DNA of 64,000 bases from Adiantum capillus-veneris (Eukaryota > Streptophyta > Polypodiopsida > Polypodiales > Pteridaceae), in assembly GCA_014529385.2 (NCBI GenBank), contig CM043958.1, forward strand, positions 124,634,817-124,698,816, written 5' to 3'. Below are positions 37,527-48,200 of the stretch, in pieces. Numbering within the stretch: position 1 is the stretch's first letter; each line of letters opens with the position of its first letter. A model generated the notes under the pieces. The model searched no databases. It worked only from the letters and a program-made list of their open reading frames with translations, and had not been told where the DNA came from. The position numbers and the translations under genes are program-made.

Positions 37527-39336
37527 GTAGAGGACAAAAAAATTAAAGATTATCATTATTGGATTCTTGATGGGCAGCATTCAATCTATGCTGCAAAAGT
37601 TTTGCTTCACAATGAACAAAACAACAAAGAGATATTTGAAAGACTGATTAGCGTGTATAAATTTAGAAAGGCTCGCATTGTTGTGAATGCTCCTCCATTT
37701 GTTGCAACTGCTATATCTGCCATTGCAAATGAGGAGGCTCAGGCATTGTATGTGAAGCAACCTTACAGCCAAATATTGAGACATTTACGGAGTCAATGGA
37801 TCTTCTCAGGACGACCACCAAAGGCAGCAAGTGGAATTGCAGAGGGACATGCATCTCGTGCCGGATGGGATGTAAGTTATTTTCTTTGTCTTTTTGATAT
37901 TGTTTAATTAACAAATCTTGCTCAATAGTTTAATTATTTCTCTATTTCTTTTTAGGCTTTTCTTCGATTGGCAAGAATGAGTGCAGCAGCAAGTTGGATT
38001 GCTAAACAGGCACACATGGTCACGTACTCTGATTTAGTTTATGATTGCTGGATAGAAATCATTGAAAATCTAGAAGAGGAGTATAAGAAACCCCCAACAA
38101 CTGTATTTAGATACCTTTGTGGCCTTGAGGAATCAGAGGTAAAGACTATTCAAGAAGAGATTAGAGATGAGAAGATTTTACTGTCAAAGAGTGCAAAGGA
38201 TGGTGATGCAACTGACATGTATGATCGAATCAAGCAGTTGAAGCAAGACAAATTGATTCAAGATGCACTTCTTGAAGGCTTCAACAATTTGAATGAGTCT
38301 TCACCATGTAAAGACTGGGAGGAGGTGGTCAAAATGTATAACATCAATGATGTTGTTTATAAAACAATTTTAATGCTATGCGAGGAATGGATCAAATCTA
38401 GTTTGACGCGTGGAACAAAGAAAATGGCTTTTCCAAATGGAGCAATAAAATACATGCAATGGGCAATTCACCTTCAAAAGGAGAAACCTGAGCCTAGAGA
38501 TTTGCCATGGTCAATCTATGTGGTGAGCCTACAAATGGAAGGCAATCTCTACTTGATGCCCCACTTCAATAATAAAGTGCCTATTGGCTTATGTGTTTTA
38601 GATATGACAAAAAACGTTGGAGGCAATTTGAAGTGGAGTGAGGAGACATTTAACAATGCTTTGGATGGGATCTTAGCTATTGCTGGAGGGTCAATAGATT
38701 TTGGATTTGTCTTTCTTGCATTTGTGGATTTCACTAACTTTACAAAATTGCAATGTGCCTTTCACGCCATGGGAGATAATCTGAGCTACCATTGTTGTGG
38801 TCCATTGCATCACTTTCCATCAGCTCCTTGCAAAGGAGCAATTCAATTCCTAATAGTTATTGCCTTCTTGGGACAAGGCAATGCATTTGAAGACCTGAGA
38901 AGAAGATCAGAGGAACATCCCATTCCAATTGATTGTTCTCTTCTTCAAGTAGCAGATAACGATATGTCAGATTTGCAATATTTGGAGGCCAAAAAAAGAG
39001 CTTTGGTCAAGCACTACATTCGTACATATTGTTTTGAAGACCGCAAGCTTGTTGATGTTTTTGGTGATGGCTCCTTGGTTGCACAAGAAGGAATACAACA
39101 GAAAAAAGAAGTTATATGCTTAATTGATAGTGTGGAGGAGGCAAAAAACGTGGAGACCATGCTGCTAGACTTTGCTAAGTCTCATGAAGATATAGAAAAA
39201 TGGGGTGGACTTCAACAATCCACTTCGCAATCAGATGACATTGTGCCTGTTACAGAGGAGTGCTCTCCACAAAGAGAAGGAGAACAACAACAACAACATC
39301 CTCTGTCAATGGAGGACTTTTTGGAATGGAGACACG
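37527..39336 (+). CDS. DGQH (ParB-like) plus methyltransferase-like protein, partial at its 5' end
   Basis: Two exons, 37527-37871 and 37956-39336, are joined by a short GTAAGT to TTTTTAG intron in phase. The first opens after an AG acceptor without its own start, so upstream exons are missing or lie within the arrays. Residues near the start, YHYWILDGQHSIYAAKVLL, match the DGQH/DGxHR signature of ParB-like domains. A helical, charged region follows. Near codon 230 of exon 2 is GLCVLDMTKNVGG, in the place of methyltransferase motif IV (DPPY) but not matching it. FVFLAFVDFTNF follows. Near 39050 is KLVDVFGDGSLVAQEG, like SAM-binding motif I in the C-terminal place typical of beta-class enzymes. 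The frame is fully open. The plan resembles the MULE's 13-exon gene, but the catalytic motif is degenerate, so it may bind DNA without methylating it. Confidence 0.55.
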
Positions 39337-41897
39337 TATGTTTTGAGTTTCTTGTGCATGTTAGTGTTTCTTGTTACTGATTTGATACTCTTAATGTTAG
39401 ATTTTGCTTTATATAGTATTGATTGAGTTTGTATTTTTTATCTCAAGCATTCAAGGTTTGAATGTAAATAATAAATTACTTGAGTTTGTGAATGGTGGAT
39501 CACTCACAAAGACTTAATTACTTAAGAGCTTGAACTCAATAAGTTTTGGACCTTTTATCAATACCCCCTTGATATGATACATTAGATCGTAGCATGGTTA
39601 AATGGTGATGCTTCATAAATTGAACCTAGCTTAGACAGGTGTTGGAGCCTAAATTTAAACTAACCTTGCTAGAAGGGAGCTTATGTTTGGACTTTGAGAA
39701 CTAGCATAAGTAATCAATTAGAGCATAGATTAGACATGTGGTGGTGGCCTTAGAAACCAAAATCTTAATGAGCTTGGAAAGGTATTTAAGTACTGCAATT
39801 TACTTAGTTTTAGTACTCACTAAAGGCATAGCTTGACAAAAGGTGGACCTTACATGGATCCTAATTTCAAGAGGTGTGGTAGACCTTCAAACCAAGATCA
39901 TATAGCTTGGACATGTGGTGGACCTTGCATGGAGACTAGTTTAGACAAGTGTGGTACACCTTGTAACCAACACCCATTTGTTATATTAGCTTGGACAAGT
40001 GGTGGACCTTGCTTTTATGTTTCAATGGAGCATATTTTGGACAGGTGGTAGACCTTGTTTCTCTCCATGCTTCAATGGAGAGAAACATTAGCTTGGACAA
40101 GTGGTGGACCTTGCTTTTATGTTTTAAAGGAGCATATTTCGGACAAGTGGTAGACATTGTTTCTCTCCATGGTTCAATGGAACCCACCTTAGACAAGTGA
40201 AGTACCTTGAAACCAAACCCCCATAATACAAGCTACTAAATAGGTTGGAAAATTGGTGGTATATGAAACCATCCATGATAGAGCATAGTATAGGTGAAAA
40301 CGTAGTGGTCCTTATATCAATTACCCATGCATAGCTTGGACAAGTGGTGGACCTTGATTCTCTCTATGTTTCAATGGATCCTATCTTGGAGTATAGATAT
40401 ATCTTACTTATTTCCATGCTTCAATGGATTGTAGCTTTGATAAGGAGTGGACCTTCAAACAAAACTCCACAGCATAGCATATATTAACAATTCATGGGTT
40501 TTATAGATATTTTCTTGCCTATTTTGGAGAGTTGGTACACCTTTATTCTCCATTCTTCAATGGATCTGAGGTTGGACAAGCGGAGCTGGAGAAGTGGTCA
40601 ACCTTAAAATGAAACCTCCCATGCTACAACCCATCATAGATCGTATATGTAGTGGACCTTGAAACTCTTTTATGTCCCTAGATTAGAGAAGCATTGTACT
40701 CTTAATTATCTCCATACATGAAGGCAAGGCTGGACAAGTGGTGGACCTTCAAACCAGAATCTCTATGCAATAATAGGCAAGTGGTGGAGCTTGTTTTCTC
40801 CATGTTCCAATGGAGCCTAGCTTAGACAAACAATGGAGCTTGCTTCTCTCCATGTTTCAATGGATCCTAGCTTAGAAAAGTGGTGGAGCTTTGATTCTCT
40901 CCATGTTCCAATGGACCATAGCTTAGACAAGTGGTAGACCATGAAAAACCCCCCCGTATACAACATATTATGGGGTTTTCATGTTTCAATGGCACCTAGC
41001 TTGGAAAAATGGTAGAGCTTGCTTCTCTTTATGTTTCAATGGATCCAATCTTAGCCAAGTGGTGGACCTTGAAACAAGAATCCCCCCCCCATGTACAACG
41101 TATTATGGGTTTTGAAAGCACTGGGAGAAAATAATAGCTTTGATAAGTGGTGGACCTTGCTTCTCTCCATGCTTCAATGGAGCCGAGGTTGGACACATGT
41201 TGGAGAGAAGATGGTTGCCCATGAAATAAGACCATGCATGCTATAATCAATCATATGTTGTACACATGGTGGACCTTGCAATTGTTTTATATTCCTAACT
41301 TGGACAAGTGGAGGACCCTTGATTACCTCCAGATATCAACAACAAGCCAAGTTTGGACAAGTGTAGTACCACCAAACCAGAATCTCTATGCTACAATAGA
41401 GTATAGGTAGGACACGCGGTGAACCTGGATATCAAACCATCCATGCTACTAGAGATGATAGGTTTCACATGTGGTGGAACCTTGTATCAATGTTCTATGT
41501 GTAGTTTTTGACTAGTGATAGACCTTGAAACTAATCCCTCTAGGCTACAAGAAAAAAGAGATGGATGAGGAGGCTAGACTACTTTTGTTGCATCAATGCA
41601 TCCCATGTTACCACATATACTATAGGGTTCTTGGATAAGTGTTGGATCTTGTGTCAATGCTCCATGTCTAGCTTGGACAAGTGGTGGACCTTGGTTCTCT
41701 CTATGCTTCAAATGGGCAATAGATTGGAGACACAGTGGCCTTTTTTTTCCAATGATTTTATTTTTTGGAAACCTTGGAGGCACCATGTAAGAGGCACTCT
41801 AAGTCTTCCATACAATAGACCTATTGGACTATAAAATAATGATATCTTTCTTTGATATTGTCATTATTTTATGCATAATATTTTCTTCTTTTTGCAG
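39337..41897 (+). repeat. Array C: degenerate motif array, possibly an intron
   Basis: A GTATGT donor at 39337 ends the methyltransferase-like exon, and TTTTTGCAG at 41889-41897 precedes the SET exon. Between them are about 20 diverged TTGGACAAGTGGTGGACC words, all in plus orientation, with CATGTTTCAATGGA words. This could be one large intron. A direct join leaves a stop in frame, so another exon, a different acceptor (AAAG at 41901-41904) or a separate gene is needed. Confidence 0.7.
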
Positions 41898-42454
41898 ACA
41901 CAAAGGAGTTAAGTGATATAAAAACTAGATGTATTTCACACTATGATTGGCATGAAGATCCTTTTGGGACACCAACTTTTCCTATTCCCAAAGATGTAAT
42001 TTTCCATATTAACGGTGTGGATTTTGCAGTGCGACTTTCATGTATTGAAGGAGCTGGTTATGGGCTATTTGTGCATACTACCCTGGAAAGTGGTTTGACT
42101 ATTCTAAACTATGGAGGGCATAAGTATAGATTTCAAGACTGGAAAAAGATATGCAAAAATTTTCCAAGATCTTATAAATATTCTCTTCTAGAGGATCCAA
42201 ACATAGAAGAAGAGGAATATCAATCATACATTATTGGTTGTGTAGAAGAAGGAAACGTGTCGGGCTATATAAATAGTTCTCACAGTACAAATGTCTTTCC
42301 CAACGTACGCTATACATTTGATCCAAATTTTCCACCTTGGCATAAATGCACCTCTTCACACATCAAGTCAGAAGAATATGGCCATGTATGCATTGAGACT
42401 ATTTGTCAAGTTGAAGCAGGAGAAGAGTTGTTTGCTGACTATAACTTTACTTGA
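41898..42454 (+). CDS. SET-domain protein exon (probable lysine methyltransferase)
   Basis: After a TTTTTGCAG acceptor the frame stays open for about 185 codons to a TGA at 42452. The SET landmarks appear in order: GAGYGLFVHTTLESG (substrate- and SAM-binding start), GYINSSHSTNVFPNVRYTF (the N-HS-x-PN-like SAM pocket), and VCIETICQVEAGEELFADYNF (the EEL-x-x-DY catalytic end). SET domains transfer methyl groups to lysines, mostly in histones. No post-SET cysteines follow, and the domain ends the protein. The 5' part is unknown. It could be the last exon of the preceding ParB-like gene, giving a very unusual fusion, or a separate gene. It is open, unlike the transposase genes. Confidence 0.7.
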
Positions 42455-43096
42455 CATTGTAAAGTATTGTACATGGATGGAAATCTCAAGTACATGCATC
42501 ATTTTCATTTTTCATGGATGAAATCTCAAGTGAATATAACATTTGATTATTGTTTAGTTTATGCTCAACGAGAATCTAAAGTGCTCTTATGCTTTGTGTG
42601 TTGTCTAACTTATTTGACTACCTTGGCCATAGAATCTTGATTCTACTCTAGATTTGTGATAAATCTTACCAAAATTTAATCAATGTTTAGGTTGGACAAG
42701 TGGTGGGGCTTCAAACATTACTGTCTTAAACAAGTGGAGTTATCTTACTTGAATAAGTGGTGGCCTTTGAATCCAAATCTAAGCCAAATCTCTAATTGTT
42801 TGCTTGTAGTCTAGGTTGGACATTTGGTGGACCTTGTATCCATGTTTCCTCAACAGGGGTGGCTTTTAGTTTTCACTTTAAGTACTCATCTTTAATAAAG
42901 TGTAGGATGGAAAATGTTGAGTTAGTAGATTGTATTTTAGACAAGTGGTGTTTGGTGTACGAATGCTGAAAATGGTTGCAAGGATTCTAACAATGACTTT
43001 ACCTTAAATAAATTTCTTACTAGGAGTTCTACATATAAATATGGTGAATAAAATTCTAGTGGTTTTGAGATACCATTTGTGTGTGTGTTTTCTTAG
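42455..43096. other. Spacer with a few motif copies
   Basis: The 3' flank of the SET exon. Three or four TTGGACAAGTGGTGG-like words (42693, 42813, 42940) are still in plus orientation. A TTTTCTTAG acceptor at 43088-43096 opens the next exon, so the right part may be intron. Confidence 0.5.
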
Positions 43097-44295
43097 ATTC
43101 ACAAATTGGGAAGGATAATGCTCCTATGGTTCAGTCAACAACTATAGAATCCATAGATTCTATGGTTTCTAAAGTGCCCAAGATGGATGATATTTCTGTA
43201 CTAGAGTCTAGTGTTGTGCAACTTGAGCAAGCTTCCAATAATGAGAACCAAGAAATCGATGCTTCAAAAATGCAACATACATCAAAAGAGACTGAAAAGC
43301 CCACTCACGAGCTATTGCCAATTGGTACTACGTCATGTAGCGTAGATGTTGAGAAATCCATGCTTACAATTATATTGGATTTAAATGGTCTATTGTTGAA
43401 ACGTTCCCCTCAACCATCCTCACACCACAACTCAGTGCAAATGGATTCAAAAAGATATATGATACTCAGGCCAGGTTGCATCCAATTCTTGAAGACTATT
43501 TTACAGAGGTTTAATGTTGCAATTTGGTCGACAGCTACTAGGAATAATGTGTATCAAATCCTTGCAGCACTAAACAACTTAGCTGAGGATACATTGCCTT
43601 TCTTTGCAATTTGGTTGCAAGATGTTTGCTACACCGCTCAAACTCAAAAATTGTTTAGACCCGACAATCCAAACGTTGAGGCAATGTTCAAGCCTCTAGC
43701 CAAAATTGCCATGGGGTTTGAATGTGATCCACAAAGAACAGTGCTTATTGATGACTCTCCTTACAAGGGATGTATTTCACCAGCAAACAATTGCATTTTT
43801 CCACCACAATTTGATGCTGAGAAGATGGTTGACAATATGCTCTTGGAGGAGCTACTGCCATACTTGATTCAGCTTGATGAGAGAAGGGATGTGCGTGATT
43901 TAATTGCTTCTAATCATTATGGAAAACCTATAGTGACAAATGATAGTGAATACAAACAAATCATGGAGTATTGGAAGCAGAAAAATGATGTTTGGTCAGC
44001 TAAGGTGTTCTTTACAAGAAGAATACCACTTGCAAAAGGTGACAGGGATGAAACTATCATTGAAAATGCAAGTGACACAAGCCACCGCAATGAAATGAGA
44101 AGAGCCCAAATACAAGAGATCTTAGCAAAGGAGCGTACACCCATTGAAAGCATGAAGGCATCACAATTGACCACTTTAGCTAGGCAATTGGGTTGTAACA
44201 CAAAAGGAGTTTTGAAGGCAACCACAGCAAAGGCTTATGTAAATAAGGTGAAAGCTGAGAACAATCTTCTAAGGCTGGATAGAAAGCAACCCTAA
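43097..44295 (+). CDS. FCP1/NIF-type HAD-domain protein 1 (altered catalytic motif)
   Basis: The exon starts behind an acceptor at 43096. The first in-frame ATG is at 43126 and gives 389 residues, though an upstream coding exon is possible. The HAD phosphatase core reads LTIILDLNGLLLKR (motif I), VAIWSTATRNNVYQI (motif II) and RTVLIDDSPYKGC (motif III/IV). In active FCP1/SCP phosphatases motif I is DLDET, whose second aspartate is the general acid and base. Here it is asparagine (DLNG), so catalysis is doubtful and a binding role is possible. The C-terminal tail (RTPIESMKASQLTTLARQLG and onward) is helical and basic and may bind nucleic acid. The stop sits at 44293-44295, just before a possible donor, with a probable 3' untranslated exon from 44391. 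Confidence 0.75.
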
Positions 44296-45239
44296 GGTAC
44301 TAGTGACATGTCATATATTCTTGATACACATACTTGAACACTCATGTGCATGGTATCTAACAAATCTTTCTTTTTATTCCTTCCTACAGGATCTTACAAA
44401 GGATACTACTAGATGGAGCTCAATCAATAGAGATTTTGATATGTTTGCTCAAAATAATGAAGCAGTCACCTACATTTTTTGTTTATCAATTTCTTGAGAG
44501 ACTTTCTTTTAGTTTGTAATCATCAAATGAAATGAAAAGTATCCTTCCTATAAGATTGTTGATCTTTTTCTCGTTCAAAACTTTCAATTGTGATTTATAG
44601 TTTTGTTAGCATGAGATTGTGCTTTTTTAGTTTGAAAAAAACTATCAAAGATCCAAGTCTTTTTGGCTTTACTTAAGTTATTAATTGTGAAAGATCCAAG
44701 TCTTTTTGCTTTACTTAAGTTATTGATTGTCTATGTAATAGTCCTTAAAACAATATCGGATGGATTTCTTGCTCCCATGTCTCACATTGGTCTTTAGGTA
44801 AGACAAGTGGTGACCTTGAAAGTATGGTCTCATATCTCGATCAAGTGAAGAGACATGAAGCTTAAATATCCCTACTATGTATCTAGTGTTAAACTCCATC
44901 AAGAAAAAGATACTAGAGTGCCAAATTGCAGTCTAGTTTAAGTGAAAATCCATTTGAGCTAAGGTAAAATTTATAGTGCCTCATTTTTCTAGGATTCTAC
45001 CCCATCAAGGAAGTTAGAATCTAGCACAAACCAATTAAGACTCTTTTGGAGCCTAGATAGGACACTTCGTGGAACTTAAGAGACTTATTATTGAGTCAGA
45101 GTCTAGTTTAGATAAGCAAAAGATCTTCAAACCAGCACTTGACTTTCTTACTATTCAATATTCAAAGTCCCTTGGGGCTAACAAATTACATACCTACTTG
45201 TAACCTAACTAATGAGTAATTATATAGATCTAAGCAAGT
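44296..45239. other. 3' untranslated exon candidate and spacer
   Basis: CTTCCTACAG at about 44381-44390 looks like an acceptor, and the following 120 bases contain no long frame. The words TCAAAGATCCAAGTCTTTTTG near 44645 and 44693 are a short tandem repeat. One plus-orientation motif copy lies at about 44800. Nothing else is recognised. Confidence 0.4.
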
Positions 45240-48200
45240 ATATATAATGAGTCTTCAAACTAATAAACCAAGGGAAGAGAGTAGCAAGGTCCACTACTTG
45301 TCCAAGCTCAGCTCTAGACAACATAGAAAGATGCTAGTTCTACTAATTGTCTAATTATAGGCATGGAGAAATGATAGAAGGTTGAACACTTGTCCAGCCT
45401 ATCATCTCTAGTAAGATGGGAGGTTTGGCCTTAAGATTAACCATGTAACCAACCTATACATCATTGTATTATGAAGAGTAGAAAAGCAAAGCTCCACCAC
45501 TTGTCCAAGCTAGTTCTAAAATCCACATGGAGATAAGCAAGCTCTACCATTTGTCAAATCTCTCTTCCATTAACACTAGGTTGGTAATGGGACACTTTTA
45601 TGTCCTGGGACACTTTTATGTCATGTTAAGTCACCATTTTCCTTGAATTATGTCAAGAGTTTCAAAATGGATTTTGAGGTGCTATCTGTCTAGAAAGTTG
45701 TCTCATGAGCTGAAAAAAACTTGACATTTTTTTGGAATATCAATTCCATCTTTAACCTTATCCTTGCACAACATTTCACAACCTAAACTGTGTGAAAAAA
45801 CGGGTCCTGTTTTTGGCTTTTTTCAACTTTTTGCAACTATACCACTCTAGAATTCATGTTTGTGAGGTCTATAATGCTAGAGAACTATCTTTAGTAGTCC
45901 TCAACATGTCCTGATGCTTCTAGGGAGAAATAATTGTTAAAGTTGTAAGTTATGACCAAATTACAAAAATTGTCAAATCCTGTTTTTTAGCCAATTTTAG
46001 CTCTTCTATGATTTTTTTGGTGGCTTTCATGATATCCAAATGCAGTTTTGAGTTTCTATGTCGCATATTGTAACATAAAGCTAATATTTCTTGAGTTTTG
46101 GGGCACCTAATACCCTATTTTGCATAGTAGACAACGATGGTTGATTTTTTCAATTATAGAAGAAAACGAAACATTCTAGTATATCAAGTATAGCTTTTTC
46201 AATATTGTTAGTTTCTTGTGACAACTACATGCATTTTGTAGGTAGTAACCATATCTAGTCATAAGGATCAAATTTGGCTAGATATTGAATAGTTTCTATG
46301 GGATTCTACAACTCATAATGTTGAACCCAGTTTTTTCATGCTTGCTGTATTTAGCACTTCATCTTTGTCCCCAAGATTCCCCTTGGTAAGAGATGTATTA
46401 TTATTTTGACATGCTCCATGGCTTCTTATGAACCTAAAGGACAATAGGGAACTAAGAAAACATGCATATATTATTTGTATTGAGCGTGGCTATAGAAACT
46501 TTGATTATAGGTTTGCAGAATGGTAAAAATTCAACTTTTTTGTACCTATTTCTTTTGGAAAAACAAAAAATAGTGAGTGAGAAGCAATCATATATTCTGA
46601 TCACCAACCCTTTGAAGTTAACCAGGGAATTTATCTCAAGTCCTACAAAAATCCCTAATCTTATTTTTATGCAACAAAACATAAGAAATGACTGTTTTGA
46701 TGAAAATGTACTGGTCCATCAACTTTGGAGGCTTGGTGTGACCAAAAGATGAGAAATTTTACAGCTTTCTTATTTTTTCCATGTGTAGTAGGCCTTGAAC
46801 TATAATCTCATGAAAGGATTTTACAAAATGAGTGGATCTACTATGGTTTTGGAGGTTTTTTTCAAAACCCTGAAAGGACACTTTTATGTCCTATTAGGTT
46901 ACCAACCTAGTGTTAAAACATGAAAAAACTCAGCTATGTTGTACAGGGGGGACTTTTTTCCAAGGTCCACCACTTGTCCAAGCTAGGATCCATTAAAACA
47001 TGGAAAGAAACAAAGCTCCACCACTCGTCCAACCTTTAGAGTTGCAAAGTGTATGGGTTGTCTAAACTAGGTATGGGAAAATAATTGAAGGTCCACCACT
47101 TGAAACATGGAGCGAAGCAAGCTCCACCATGTCTCCAATATGCTAGACTCCATTGAAACACCCTAAACCCATGATATTTTGTACATAGGGGATGTACATT
47201 CAAGATCCACCACTTGTCCAACCTAGTATCCCTAGTAGCTTGATAGCTTTGGTCTCAAGATTCACCACTTGTCCACTCTATGTCATTGTATTAAAAAGGA
47301 TTGGGTGTTAAGGTCCACCACTTGTCCAAACTATAAGGTTATATTTTAAATGGTTTTTTTTCTCACAACTTGAACTACCCATGATATGTTTTACATGGGA
47401 GTTTTGTTTCAATGTCCACCACTTGTCCAAGCTAACTCTATTGAAACATAGAGAGAACCAAAGATCCACCACTTGTCCAAGCTAAGCTATATTGAAACAT
47501 GGAGAGAAGGATGCTCCACCATTTCTCCAAGATAGGCTTCATTGAAACATGGAGAGAAGAAAGCTCCACCGTGTCTCCAAGCTAGGATCCATTTAAATGC
47601 CCTAAACCCATTTTATTTTGTACATGGGGGGTTTTATTTCAAGGCCCACCACTTGTCTATCCCTAGTAGCACGAGTGGTTTGGTCTCAAGATACACCACT
47701 TGTACACTCTATGTCATTATATTAGGAAGAACTATGTATTAAGGTCCACCACTTGTCCAACCTATAAGGTTATATCTTAAATGGTATCCTTTCTCACCAC
47801 TTGAAATGCCCATGATATGTTTTACATGGGGGTTTCATTCCAAGGTCCACCACTTGTCCAAGCTAACTCTATTCAAACATAGAGAGAAGCAAAGGTCCAC
47901 CACTTGTCCAAGCTAACTCTATTCAAACATAGAGAGAAGCAAAGGTTCACCACTTGTCAAAGCTAGGCTCCATTGAAGCATGGAGAGAAGTAACCTCCAT
48001 CATTTTTCCAAGATAGGTGACATTCAAACATGGAAAGAATCAAGATCTACCATGTCTCCAAGATTCTAGGCTCCATTGAAACACCCTAAAACCATGATAT
48101 TTTGTACATGGGGTGTTTACATTCAAGGTCTACCACTTATCTAACGTATTATACCTAGTAGCATGAGTGGTTTGGTCTTAAGATTCACCACTTATCCACT

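Noticed and set aside
45574-46912. CACTA-superfamily element
   Set aside because: The ends begin CACTA, but the empty-site comparison gives a 4-bp TTAA duplication rather than 3 bp. Kept as an alternative only.
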